From Chara braunii (lineage: Eukaryota > Streptophyta > Charophyceae > Charales > Characeae): a stretch of DNA of 26,427 bases. Numbering within the stretch: position 1 is the stretch's first letter; every line of letters begins with the position of its first letter. Under the pieces are notes generated by a model. That model was not told the DNA's origin and did no database searches. It worked only from the letters and a program-made list of their open reading frames with translations. The position numbers and the translations under genes were made by a program. Location of the stretch: NCBI GenBank assembly GCA_003427395.1, contig BFEA01000073.1:681820-708246 (forward strand), in the 5' to 3' direction. Shown here piece after piece: positions 1 through 9,268 of the stretch.

Positions 1-528
1 CCCGCTACCTTCCTACTCCCCCCCCCCCACAAATTCATTTTTTATTGCAGATTCGGGGTCCTCTAGGGTAGCGCAACACAACCCCACCTTCCAAAAAAAA
101 ATAAAAAAATATTTGCTGGGTTTTTGTGTCGCCTGGTTTCACCGGGCGGGCCCAACCGGCCGGGGCTCGCCCGGGCGGCAGCCCAGCCTAGGTTTCTTTT
201 GATTATAATTCCTTTTTTTTTCGTTTTCTATTTTTGAAAAAAGAAAAAAATTGAAATGGCCGCACCCCACCGCTCGGCAGTGGCCGGCTGTCAGGATCCC
301 GACCGCATTCCGAGTTTAACCCCGCGGCAGTGACCGCGGGGAATTCATAGGGTGAACCTCATTCCGAGTTTGACCCCGCAGTAGTGACCCCGAGTTTGGT
401 AGGCTGTATGTAAGAAGGGTATGGCAAAGGAAAATGGGTGTGTACTAAGTGAATACGTCGCAAGGGTGGGAAAGGCATTGAGCGGCCTGGTGTGGTCACC
501 ACTGGACAGGAACATGAGTGAAACCTAG
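1..528. other. Non-coding stretch with short tandem and hairpin
   Basis: No convincing gene. A stretch of homopolymer-rich DNA is followed by a direct repeat of about 54 bp (motif CATTCCGAGTTT starting at 306 and 360). Inside the first unit lies a perfect 8-bp hairpin: CCCCGCGG at 320-327, a 6-nt loop, and CCGCGGGG at 334-341. The open frames over 359-800 on the minus strand look like shadows of the RT remnant downstream. Confidence 0.5.
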
Positions 529-854
529 GTGGAATGCCCTCTTGTGTACGCAGGTGGTTTGAAGGTAATGCTCTTGGAAAATGACAATTACGAAACGGTA
601 GGAAGTAGTAAAGAGGAGGTTGTGCTGGGAATGAAAGAACAATACCGGGATAAGAAGATGGGGGATATTGCACGTTGGCACAAGGAAGGAGGTTTGCAAC
701 ATGCATACATTATCGCTAAGGACAAGGACAAAAATAAGAGGCGTCCGATTGTTCCCTCTTACGATAGCCCATTTCGGGGGGTCTCTAGTGTATAAAGGAA
801 CCACATTTTAATCTGGGTTCGCTAAGCGGGCCGAAGGAGGAAATCAAAAAGGTA

Positions 855-956
855 AACCTACGAACGAAGCAAGGAGAATGTGGTGTCATATCTCAAACCT
901 ACGACAACCTACGAACGAAGCAAGGAGAATGTGGTGTCATATCTCGAACCTACGAC
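855..956 (+). repeat. 51-bp in-frame tandem duplication inside the RT remnant
   Basis: Two nearly identical 51-bp units (855-905 and 906-956) differ at about one base. 51 bp is 17 codons, so the duplication keeps the frame and repeats the peptide NLRTKQGECGVIS-x-TYD just before the motif-A-like YDIKEIF block. It probably arose by slippage or unequal exchange. Confidence 0.85.
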
Positions 957-1536
957 ATTAAGGAGATCTTTACCCAGCTGCCTCGTGAATAAATCACCAA
1001 AGTCATGGAATGGATTGTAAGATGTTTTTTGGAAAAATCAATCTGATGGGTTCGAGTCAAGTCGAAAGGGAAGGGGGCTCCTTTGAGCAAATCGCGCGGG
1101 GAAGCAGATTGGTGATCTGTGCGGCTGAAGACTATAGTTACCCTTATGATTTTCAACTTGACAATACCTATTTTTTGGTAACAAATCAAGTATTGCGTCA
1201 GAAAAAAGGTATACCAATGGGTGGGAGGGCTAGCCCCCCACTCGCCTGTATCTTGTGCATGTTTGTCGGATACCAATTTATTAAGACTATTGGGGCGGAT
1301 GCTAAGTACATCACAAGAAAACGATATATTGATAACTTACGGATCCTCTCAACTTTCTGCCGGCGCGACCCCAACAGCCAGAAGGAGGCAAAAATCCGGT
1401 TGGATCGAATCTTTGGATGTTATCCTGCTGCACTTCAGTTGGAATAAACGAACAATGGGACTGGATACTGGGCTTCTTGGAAACAAGGATTATTATCCCA
1501 GAAAATGACGGGCCAATTCTAACGACCCATAAGTTT

Positions 1537-1662
1537 AAAAATGGAGGGTCTTGGCCCCGGTACTTCAATTTGTATCATAATTGTTTTCTACATGTCTTCA
1601 TATGGGACGCTGGGCCCGATTGTCTTCAAAAAAAAATAAAAAAATAAAAAAATGGAGGGTCT
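1537..1662 (+). mobile_element. 111-bp retroposon insertion with 15-bp TSD in the RT remnant
   Basis: AAAAATGGAGGGTCT occurs at 1537-1551 and again at 1648-1662, flanking a short insert that ends in GGGACGCTGGGCCCGATT, TGTCTTC and an A-rich tail. The left junction is TTT/AAAAA, close to the L1 endonuclease preference TT/AAAA. The insert matches the 3' end of elements A and B, with the terminal hairpin partly lost (the right arm no longer pairs). Removing one TSD plus the insert restores KFKNGGSIWSPDEL in the interrupted RT frame. Confidence 0.85.
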
Positions 1663-2087
1663 ATCTGGAGCCCAGATGAGCTGCGATTCAGAACGTTCAA
1701 GGATTACGATTCGTTCGGGCCTCAGATGGCAAAATTTGCGACCATTGCCAATCCAATTCAACGAATCACGATGAATTGGAACGATCAAGGGTTGGTCGTC
1801 TGGAATTTCCTGACCTTCAGTGAGGAACTATGGAAGCTTAATTATCTGAGTGACCTTTTGATTGCAGGGCTGAGATGGATAGAATTAAGAGAAAAAGGCA
1901 TCCCATGGGATAAAGTCACTGATTTGGTCTCAAGAATGCATGGGCTGACTATGCAGGAAGGCCGCTTGCCCCAACGGGTAACTGGTTCGAAGTAACAGTG
2001 CAACCGAGCTCTTTTTACCGGCCAACTGAGGGGTTGGCAGACGAACAACGGAAAAAATGAGATATCAATCCCTTACAACTCATCACC

Positions 2088-2423
2088 GGTTGGAAATGCG
2101 CATTGTGGTATGAGGTTGCGGGTTCAAAACTCTGCAGCCTCGCGCATGGACACCGGCAGGGCGTTAGAATGACGCACGGCTGGACACATACTCCCCTGGG
2201 CTGACACATGGTACTATTACAGACACTGTCTGCGCACCACCCAGGCGGCCAGTCCATGGGTGTTGTATGTTGGTCTAGACTTCACGTTGGTTGCTTGCTG
2301 TTGTTGGCTTTGGTCGCCCTGATGATCTCCCCCAGTCTACATATTTCACACATTCGATTCACTTCCTGTCGTAATGCATATGGTAGAACCCTTCAGTTTC
2401 ATGCTGTAGGTCACAAGTTCGAG

Positions 2424-2475
<52 letters not shown>

Positions 2476-2622
2476 TAGACACTACCCAAGATACTGACTA
2501 CAGGTATAACCACGATAGGCTATCGGAAGGATGAGGCTGGGGGCTAGTGGAAGGACGGATGATGGCCCACCACCTACTGGTCTGTAGTCTGTCCCTCTGA
2601 TCCCTATAGGAAGTACCTAGTC
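2088..2622 (+). mobile_element. tRNA-headed retroposon, unit a (lacks the A box)
   Basis: From CACCGGTTGG onward this unit is nearly identical to unit b, which starts at 2623: same B-box region, same (CA)n position, and the same block GTTAGACACTACCCAAGATA following the (CA)n. The head upstream of CACCGGTTGG does not match unit b, so the A-box half is missing. It is cut at ACCTAG directly before the unit b head, giving a head-to-tail tandem with a period of about 550 bp. No protein coding is seen; the open frames through it are shadows. Confidence 0.75.
2427..2472 (+). repeat. (CA)n microsatellite in unit a
   Basis: About 23 CA dinucleotides at the same internal site as the longer array at 2963-3035. 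Confidence 0.98.
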
Positions 2623-2623
2623 G

Positions 2624-2688
2624 TAGCTCAGTGGTTAGAGCACCGGTTGGAAATGCGCATTGTGGTATGAGGTTGCGGGTTCAAAACT
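2624..2688 (+). promoter_or_regulatory. Pol III internal promoter-like A and B boxes (tRNA-like head)
   Basis: TAGCTCAGTGG at 2624-2634 fits the tRNA A box and GGTTCAAAACT at 2678-2688 approximates the B box (GGTTCRANNCC). The spacing is tRNA-like. The cloverleaf is imperfect and there is no obvious acceptor pairing, so this is a tRNA-derived retroposon promoter, not a tRNA gene. Confidence 0.75.
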
Positions 2689-2959
2689 CCGCAGCCTCGC
2701 GCATGGACACCGGCAGGGCGTTAGAATGACGCACGGCTGGACACATACTCCCCTGGGCTGACGCATGCCAGTGGTATTATTACAGACACTGCCTGCGCAC
2801 CACCCAGGGGGCCAGTCCATGGATGTTGTATGCTGGTCTAGACTTCACGTTGGTTGCTTGCTGTTGTTGGCTTTGGTCGCTCTGATGATCTCCCCCTGTT
2901 TACATATTTCACACATTCGATTCACTTCTTGTGGTAATGCATATGGTAGAACCCTTCAG

Positions 2960-2962
<3 letters not shown>

Positions 2963-3035
<73 letters not shown>
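2963..3035 (+). repeat. (CA)n microsatellite in unit b
   Basis: About 36 uninterrupted CA units, longer than the array at the same site in unit a. Confidence 0.98.
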
Positions 3036-3038
<3 letters not shown>

Positions 3039-3099
3039 TAGACACTACCCAAGATACTGACTACAAGTATAACCACAATAGGCTATCGGAGGGATGGTA

Positions 3100-3620
3100 A
3101 CAAGGGGGCGCGACCGGGAGCACTGCGCCCCGCTGTTCTCGCTGATGAGCGTTTTCGCCGACGGGCGATGGAGAAGCGGGCAGTGGGCGAGCGGGATGTG
3201 GTGCTTGGCGTCAGGCGATGGAGAAGCGGGCAGTGGGTGAAGGAGCACAACTGCTCTCGCCGACGGGTGACGGAGTAGTGGGTAGGGGGCGAAGAAGCAT
3301 GATGCGGCGCAAGGTGAAGGTCGACGGAGAAGCAGGCCGTGGGAGAAGAAGCGCAAAGGACGTGGATGAAGTGCATGGCGACGAAGGGCGATGGGGAAGA
3401 TTGCTTTGCCGCCCGAAGCTTTGGCGCGATGGCTGACTTCTCGGCGAGTGGGGGAGCAAGGTGAAGGGCGACGGAGAAGCAGGCCGTGGGGGAAGAAGCG
3501 CGAAGGACGTGGATGCGGTACATGGTGACGGAGGGCGATGGGGAAGATTGCTCCGCGCCCCGAAGCTTTGGCGCGACGGGTGAATTCACGACGAAGGGGG
3601 GAGTGAAAAGTGGTGTGGCG
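3100..3620 (+). repeat. GC-rich degenerate minisatellite at the 5' end of element A
   Basis: GGCGATGGAGAAGCGGGCAG is repeated near 3165 and 3210. A longer unit beginning GACGGAGAAGCAGGCCGTGGG occurs at 3323 and again at 3470, a period of about 147 bp. Two minus-strand frames stay open across it (up to 214 codons), but simultaneous openness of overlapping frames in a GC-rich repeat is expected by composition, so I do not call a gene. Confidence 0.75.
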
Positions 3621-5282
3621 CCATGAGGACAACTTCGAGGCGTAGATACGAGGGTGGGGTGAGGGATTAGTAGGCAGGAAAGTGATCACGGGGTACGGGG
3701 GAGCAGGCTAGAGGCGTTCGGGCGTTGTTGCTGGCTTTTCTGTTTGCTGTTGCTGCTAGGCGCCTACGGCAGCATATCTCACACCAAGGTCTAGTTGGAG
3801 AGGAGGAACGTTGGGGTTGGTATGGAGTTAGGTTTTCTACAGGTGGGTGATGTCAGCAACGATGCCACCCCTTCATCTCTTTGGGCTACCTGCGAGGGGC
3901 GGCTGGCAGGCTCAACGGTTTAGTCTCGCGACGCAGTTTGGAGTAATCCTGGTTGCGGTCCATACTATCTTCATCGTTCGGTTCTTTGGGAGGGTTGATT
4001 GGTTGTCAACCACCGGTGATCGAGTTGCTTGAGGGCCGATGAAGGAGGAGATGAGGTTTGGAGAGAGGGGGGGTGCTTTTAGGGATGTCGAGGGTTTGTA
4101 ACTTTGTGTTTCTTCCTCTTCATGTTTTGTTGTGGTGATTTGATGAAATTCTTGATTCTGAATTTCTAATTTGATAGTTCTATGATTTTTTGTTTGATTT
4201 CGCATTTTCTATTTGATCCTTCTATGTTGTTATTCTTGACATTTAACTAATGATGACGATTTAACAATTGTGCTACTGGTCTATCTTTTCTAAATTGTAA
4301 TCTGATTAATTTTTCTGGATATTTTTTTCGAATTACCATTTTCCTGATTTACGGTCTGAGCGATTTCCTGGACCTTGGGTTCCGGAAATCAGAGTCGAAA
4401 GTCCGGTTTGGACATCACAATCGTTTTTTTCTACTGTTTTTCCTTGGGATTTTCTGTTTCAATTTTCAATTTCTAAACGTATGCCTTCGAAGAAAAAAAA
4501 ATCAATCGCGGTAACAACTTACTAACAAGCTGATTTTGATTGTGTTCCAAGTTTTGCCTGGGTCCTTCGTATATTCGCGTCTTGCTTTGTGATCGGTGGG
4601 GTTCTCCTTTCGGGTTGGAGCCCCTCCCCGTGAGGGTTTCACAAGGTGGGTGGTGTTATCCTTGGAGGGGAGAGGCGGTTTTGAGGGATTGTCTTTTTCT
4701 GGGCCAGGCTGATTTAGGGTCGGATCAACTCTGGCGGTTGGGGAGAGAAGACAAGGGGGTGATGCTGCTTATAGCAGGGTGTGAGGATGTGAGGGCTGCC
4801 TTGTCTGGAAGGGGTGGGGCAGAGGAACCCTTTGAGGCATGCTCTAGGGGGAATTGTATGCCTTTTAGAGGGTTGAAGTGTCCGTTTACAGGCTGTTCCG
4901 AACTGGGGCCGAGAGGAGAGGGGGTGCCTCCCGGTGGAGGCAGTGTAGGAACAGGGGGGTTGTTTTTTTGAGGGAAGGAGTAACTTCGTTGGTCACACGG
5001 TGAGCGTGTTGTGGAGTCACGGGTGAACGTCAAAACCTACATCAGAGGAGAGGATATTTTTTTTCCTCCCCTGTCTAATTTCTATTTGAAGAATTTTTGT
5101 CTGAAATTTGTAATTCGTATTCTGATTTTGTGCATAGATTTTTTCATCAGTTTTTTCAAGAAATTCGTCACTCAGCAGAGGGATCGGCGTTTCAGGGTGG
5201 CAAGTCTAACTAGAAGGGTGGGGTGGGATGACAGTGGCCGGTGCTGGAGCATTTGCTCTGTGACCATGGGAGCTTGATTGAA

Positions 5283-5308
5283 GTTATGCCGAGGGTGGAA
5301 GGCATAAC
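5283..5308 (+). other. Conserved 8-bp hairpin in the module region
   Basis: GTTATGCC, a 10-nt purine-rich loop, then GGCATAAC. A stretch of 29 bases including it (5281-5309) is identical, in reverse complement, at 19530-19558 in element B, while flanking sequence has diverged. This suggests a constrained structure or recent exchange. Confidence 0.7.
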
Positions 5309-5680
5309 CATCTTGCCCGACGTAGCTGTGGCCGGGGCGGTGACCCTGTAACCTTTGAGGGGCCTTACAGTTAAGAAAGTTGTCGAGGGGGAAGACACTC
5401 TCTGTCCGTCAGAAACAGTTAAGTCGGTACTGGGGCAGTTTGTGTTGTCTTGTAACCCTAGCTGGGGGGTATGAGATCTGATGATTTCTGGTACGAGGAC
5501 TGGAAGCCTGGTTGTCGTATCCTTCATCTGTGGTGAGGGTAGGAGGTGGATTGTTAGTGGTTCTAGTTTTCGTCCTTTTACTTTTGGTTTTTCAATGGGT
5601 AGGCGAGGTTTTTCTAGTATTTCTTCGAAGTTCTCAGATTGTTCTAAGTCGAAGTCAGGGTTTTTCAAATCATTTGTATA

Positions 5681-5741
5681 TGGGACGCTGGGCCCGGTTC
5701 CCAGCACGTGTTGCTCCCCACGAATAGGTTGGAGCATCTGT
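5681..5741 (+). other. 3' terminal double stem of element A
   Basis: Stem 1: GCTGGG (5687-5692), loop CCCGGTT, CCCAGC (5700-5705). Stem 2: GCTCC, loop of about 14 nt, GGAGC, ending near 5735. Poly(A) begins at 5745. It belongs to the nine-copy hairpin family described in the findings; the stem sequence differs from most copies but the pairing is kept. Confidence 0.8.
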
Positions 5742-6672
5742 CCCAAAAAAAAAAAAAAAGGCTCTCGGAGGGATGAGGCTGGGGGCTAGTGGAAGGACGG
5801 ATGATGGCCCACCACCTACTGAGTCTGTAGTCTGTCCCTCTGATCCCTATAGGAATTACCTAGCTGATGACCGGATTCTGCTGATAGGTGGGAGACAGTC
5901 TCTACTGAGGATAGAGCAAGTAGGCATGGGGTCCTTTGGGGGGGGAGGAGCCTCAGCCGATGATCAGGGTTCTGGAGGAGGGCTGTCTATTTGTTGGCAG
6001 CAGATTAAGGGCGCATAAGGTCGCCCCTCCGCTGCGTCGAGGCAAGGTGTTTCTAGGGCTCCTATACATACTACCTACACATGGCTTACACAGACACTGG
6101 TAGAGGTGATAAGAGCACCTGTCACTGGTATTCACTTCGCAGATGTTCCATGGTGGGGAGCAGCATCTGCTACGGGTCCACGCGCATTACAAAACACATA
6201 CACAAAGCCTGCAGGCACATACCTACAATACCGGACATTCACACATACATAACCATAGGCCTGAGAGGAAGTCACAACCAACTAATAATAGGCGTCTCGA
6301 TGATAAGAGAGGGCATGAGTTCCTAGTCGGTCTACTTAGGGGCTAATAGGTGATTGCTTGAGCCTGGCGTCCGAAGTTCCCGTGCGACGAGGTTCGTTCG
6401 ACTATGCTTCCACCAGGGCTGGGTCACTAGCCCTGGTGCCTGTCACTACAGTTCGGTCCAAGTTCCCCTCGATGGTAGGGTAATGGTCCTGAGTGCTGGT
6501 CACACTGAGATAGGATAGTAGGAATAGGGGATGCGCTAGGAGTATTGGCGTGAGAATGGGATGAGAAGGTAACCCCGTCTCTTCAGGGCAATCATGGCTG
6601 ACAGCTTCCGGCGATCAATGTGAGCCTAGTAACTGACCTCTACAACACCCTGGACTTAAAAAAAAAAAGAGA

Positions 6673-7165
6673 CAACTGCGCCTGTGACCGCTGCACAGTT
6701 CAGAATTCGCAGAAATAACAGTCCACTGCAAGATTGGGCCGTGAGCAGTTCGAAACAGCAAAAAAAACAGTGAACTGCTCGTTAAACGGCCTACCTGTGG
6801 CTAAAGGCAAATGTCCGGGGCCGGATGGCCTACTGGTCGAATCCTATATTAAATTCTGGCCACTCCTCGCTCCGGATCTTCTCCGTATCTTTAACCAAAT
6901 CCTGATCGACCAACCTTTAGGAACACGCACGGCCGAAGGAATAATAACGCTGCTGTACAAAAAGGGCGACAAAACAGACGTTCGGAACTACAGACCCATA
7001 TCCCTCCTCAACGTACACGGAAAGATCTTGGCCAAAACCTTAGCGCGTCGTATTAACCCACTACTAACTAAACTAGTTCACCCGGACCAATCTGGTTTTA
7101 TACCGGGCAGACAAGTTTTAGACAACGTAATGACAATTTCTCAATCCATTGGTGTGCCGAGACAC
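6673..7165 (+). pseudogene. L1-type LINE reverse transcriptase fragment
   Basis: One frame from 6734 reads KGKCPGPDGLL, then GIITLLYKKGDKTDVRNYRPISLL, then HPDQSGFIPGRQVLDNVMTISQS. These are the conserved L1 ORF2 segments upstream of and including the early RT motifs. The catalytic motif A and FADD box are absent because the frame runs into a GA microsatellite at 7165. It differs in sequence from the RT at 24-26 kb, so it is a different LINE family. Its 5' part (6677-6801) is present in inverted orientation at 10205-10335. Confidence 0.85.

Positions 7166-7201
<36 letters not shown>
7165..7201 (+). repeat. (GA)n microsatellite
   Basis: Interrupted GA run. It is preceded by TTGGTGTGCCGAG, which also precedes the second GA run at 7687. 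Confidence 0.97.
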
Positions 7202-7204
7202 TGG

Positions 7205-7236
7205 GTTGGAAAGATATAAAGAAGATTAGCATGCCC
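7205..7236 (+). pseudogene. U6 snRNA internal fragment
   Basis: GTTGGAAAGATATAAAGAAG followed by ATTAGCATGCCC matches U6 positions of about 25-56 (TTGGAACGATACAGAGAAGATTAGCATGGCCC) with a few substitutions and one deletion. This covers the catalytic ACAGAGA box, here altered to ATAAAGA. No U6 5' or 3' end is nearby, so it is a pseudogene scrap. Confidence 0.8.
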
Positions 7237-7684
7237 AAAAAAGAACAGGGGCGCCACCTTCCTGGGCATGCTTGGCGCCCGCCACCTAGAGATAGCCCGT
7301 TGGTCCCCCCAATTGGCATTAAAAAGCAGGCTCTGCTGATGTTCATAGGGGGAGGGGTAATCGGGGAGGCACAGCGACTGGCCACTCAGATGATGCTCGT
7401 TCCCTCTGCCACCGGCTGTCCCCTGGCGGGTGCCCCCCGTTGGGGGTTCCCTGAAGGCTATCAGGTCACCCTAAGGCTATCAGGCCACCCTGGGCTGAAA
7501 AGGCCACCGTTGTCAGATTAGACACAAGATTGAATTTACCTGGGCTGTTTAGTCCGATGATAATACCTCAAGGCCATCGCCCTTTAAAATAAAAAAAAAT
7601 AAAAAAAAAAGGAACAGGGGCGAATGTATCTGGTGCAGATAATGTCCCAGATACATTCGCACTTTGGTGTGCCGAGCTGCAGAC

Positions 7685-7734
<50 letters not shown>

Positions 7735-7896
7735 GGTGGGTGTTAACGGGGCACGTACTGACAAAGTGGGATAGTGTTCCAGCCCGAACCCATTCCCGCC
7801 ATAAGCCAAAAAGGACAAAAACAAAAACAAAAAAAACGGGAGGGCCTGCTACCGGTACCTGTTAGACCGGGCCACGTCCCGTTTTTGCCGATTATC
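7237..7896. other. Mixed non-coding repeats between LINE fragment and U6 locus
   Basis: No gene. Contains GAACAGGGGCG at about 7243 and again at about 7611; a 19-bp tandem pair (AAGGCTATCAGG-TCACCCT at 7454-7472 and its near copy at 7473-7491); and a perfect 14-bp hairpin with arms 7620-7633 and 7647-7660 (GCGAATGTATCTGG). Confidence 0.6.
7687..7731 (+). repeat. (GA)n microsatellite
   Basis: About 22 uninterrupted GA units, preceded by TTGGTGTGCCGAG as for the array at 7165. Confidence 0.97.
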
Positions 7897-7945
7897 AAAC
7901 AGGTAGGCCGTGTCCTCCGGGACATCCGTTAAAATTGGAACGATA

Positions 7946-8787
7946 ATCTTCAGGAGGCGCGAGTCTGGGTGAAAACAGATCCCAAGGGGAAGGAGACCTG
8001 CACAGGCGGCAGACCAGCTGCTTCGTATGAAGTAGAGCCCTATTTATACGGATGGAAAGATGTTGGTAAGAACGGTTCATTTGTTCCTCTGGCGCACTAT
8101 CATACCAAAGTGGGAAGACTCTCTTTGCTCCTTAAAAATAAGAAGCTCCCGGGCTCAGTTGCAGTGGACAGATGGACAGGGATGTCCTCACATAGGGTCA
8201 CAGAAGACGAGCTCCTGAAATTGTGGGAACAGCTCTTTAAGATGCCGGACCAAAAGGTAGCCAGTATTTTGTGGTTGCAGTCAATGCAGGCTATTCCTTC
8301 GGCAACCTGGTTGGCAAATAAGGGAATGAATCTATCTGTCACGTGTGCTCGTAGTGGCTGGGCGATAGAGTCTACTCCCCACCTTTGGCTTCATTGTCCA
8401 TATTCCCTGCGTATCTGGCAGTGGTGGCGGAAGCACTGGTCCAGGATTAAAGCAGCCCCAAACGATTGGTCAGATCTGTGGATTCTCCTGGGCTGTAGCA
8501 GTANATACCCCCCAAAAGATCAGGGGTGGTCTTACATAGCTCAGGTCTGCAGAGGCATTATCATGGGCGTTATCTGGTGGGCACGAAATCAGAAGCTGTT
8601 TAGGGACGAGGACACGGGGTTCGACCAACTGAAGAATTTGATAAAGTTGAGAATTAGATTGACATTGATTGCGGACTGGCAACAGAAAGGTTGGTTGTGG
8701 TTTCACAAGACTTGGGCCTCGCAGAACCGGCTGGCACAGATATCTCCTGAAGGTAAACTCTCCATTTGCAGCTGGTTGAAGAAGTGA
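7946..8787 (+). pseudogene. LINE ORF2 C-terminal part with RT-type zinc-binding region
   Basis: About 280 codons in one frame, with an N at 8504. Reads ATWLANKGMNLSVTCARSGW followed by ESTPHLWLHCPYSLRIWQWW, the pattern of the zf-RVT region found at the C terminus of many plant LINE ORF2 proteins (usually C-x2-C, then H and C). Here the second Cys of the first pair is Ser. The segment WARNQKLFRDE is also typical of this region. RT and endonuclease are absent because the copy is 5'-truncated. Apart from the N, the frame is open to the stop, so the insertion is fairly young. Confidence 0.85.
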
Positions 8788-9206
8788 GCTTAGCAGCGGT
8801 ATCAGTGGGCGCTGATTTAGGGAAGCTTGAATATAGGATTGGATACTATGATTGAATTGAGGTCTACAGGGCAGAGGTCATTGGCTGATGATTTGGGGGA
8901 GTCGGCTTTAGACTCTCATGAAGTACAGTCGGGTAATGCTCCCGGAGTAGTGTTAGATAGCAGTATGGCCAGTGTGTGGAGTAGTTTGTTGTTGATGAAT
9001 TGTCATGGTCCAGTGAAATTCCAGGATAGGTCAGATGAGATGGACCAGTTCCCTTTTTTGTAGAAATCGCATGTCTATCGTAAGGAGCATGGGACACTGG
9101 ACCCGGTTTCCGGTAAAGCCTCATGGAGGACTGGTGACTTTCCCGGGTTGAAATGTGGAGGGATTCCCGGCCTCCTTTTGCAGTTATAAGGAAACTTTGC
9201 TATTTC

Positions 9207-9234
<28 letters not shown>
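7946..9234 (+). mobile_element. 5'-truncated LINE inserted in U6
   Basis: Bounded by AAAATTGGAACGATA (7931-7945) and AAAATGGAACGATA (9231-9244), a TSD of 14-15 bp with one base lost. The left junction is GTT/AAAA, the classical L1 endonuclease site. The insert begins inside ORF2, contains its stop at 8785-8787, has a 3' UTR of about 420 bp, and ends in a 28-base A run (9207-9234). The 3' UTR carries the shared hairpin: ACTGGA (9096-9101), loop CCCGGTT, TCCGGT (9109-9114). The last bases before the A run (GCTATTTC) resemble the end of element B (GCTTGTTTCAAC). Confidence 0.9.
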
Positions 9235-9237
<3 letters not shown>

Positions 9238-9268
9238 AACGATACAGAGAAGATTAGCATGGCACCCC

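Larger units (their letters stand above)
529..1995 (+). pseudogene. Decayed reverse transcriptase gene, not L1-type (Penelope-like?)
   Basis: Successive frames read like one RT. 529-795 ends with KNKRRPIVPSYDSP, resembling the R-P-I-V region upstream of motif A. About 800-990 reads YDIKEIFTQLPRE and then hits TAA at 990-992. 1010-1447 carries QKKGIPMGGRASPPLA (a motif-B-like GIPMG block) and RYIDNL where Y-x-D-D is expected, so the second Asp is Asn. From 1417 another frame reads FLETRIIIPENDGP and continues at 1657-1995 after a 111-bp insertion that preserves frame. At least three frameshifts and one stop make it non-functional. The GIPMG block and the C-terminal tail differ from the L1 RTs elsewhere in the window. 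I lean towards a Penelope-like or related lineage, but the assignment is inference; a profile search would decide. Confidence 0.65.
3097..5759 (+). mobile_element. Element A: composite non-autonomous retroposon, 2.66 kb
   Basis: Flanked by GGCTATCGGAGGGATG (3081-3096) and GGCTCTCGGAGGGATG (5760-5775), a 16-bp TSD with one mismatch; it sits inside tRNA-headed unit b. Order: GC-rich 5' block with degenerate tandem repeats (3100-3620); linker; T-rich intron-like segment (4100-4560); a block conserved with element B (about 4585-5010); a second T-rich stretch; repeated modules ending in CTGTAACC (about 5200-5480); a 3' hairpin tail (5681-5741); poly(A) (5745-5759). The 5' end (GGGGGCGC, CCGGGAGC, CTGCGCCCC) matches the 5' end of element B, so both copies may be full length. 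I find no RT or endonuclease, and open frames over 4540-4971 and 5210-5746 are unsupported. The layout recalls hominid SVA elements: repeat-rich 5' part, unrelated middle, LINE-dependent 3' end. Confidence 0.8.
2623..6672 (+). mobile_element. tRNA-headed retroposon, unit b, split by element A
   Basis: The head at 2623-2700 is tRNA-like. The body runs to 3096, is interrupted by element A (3097-5759), and resumes at 5776 with AGGCTGGGGGCTAGTGG, exactly the order in uninterrupted unit a. It ends with CCTCTACAACACCCTGGACTT plus a poly(A) tail to about 6670. The same 3' tail occurs at 18171-18212 and, on the minus strand, at 21352-21393. Without element A the unit is about 1.39 kb, long for a SINE. 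No RT is seen, so it is probably a non-autonomous retroposon mobilised by a LINE. Confidence 0.75.

Noticed and set aside
2318-2330. CTGATGA string in unit a (and one at about 3143 in element A) as hammerhead cores
   Set aside because: No GAAA at the proper place after a stem II and no stem I pairing; only the 10609-10658 motif has the full core.
3045-3689. Long minus-strand open frames (214 and 168 codons) with repeated peptides
   Set aside because: Two overlapping frames are open at once in a GC-rich tandem repeat inside element A. The frames cross the TSD boundary at 3097 and show no known domain.
4540-4971. Plus-strand 143-codon frame homologous to a frame in element B
   Set aside because: The nucleotide similarity to 20000-19720 is clear, but the reading frames contain stops and indels between the copies, so conservation looks like that of non-coding repeat DNA.
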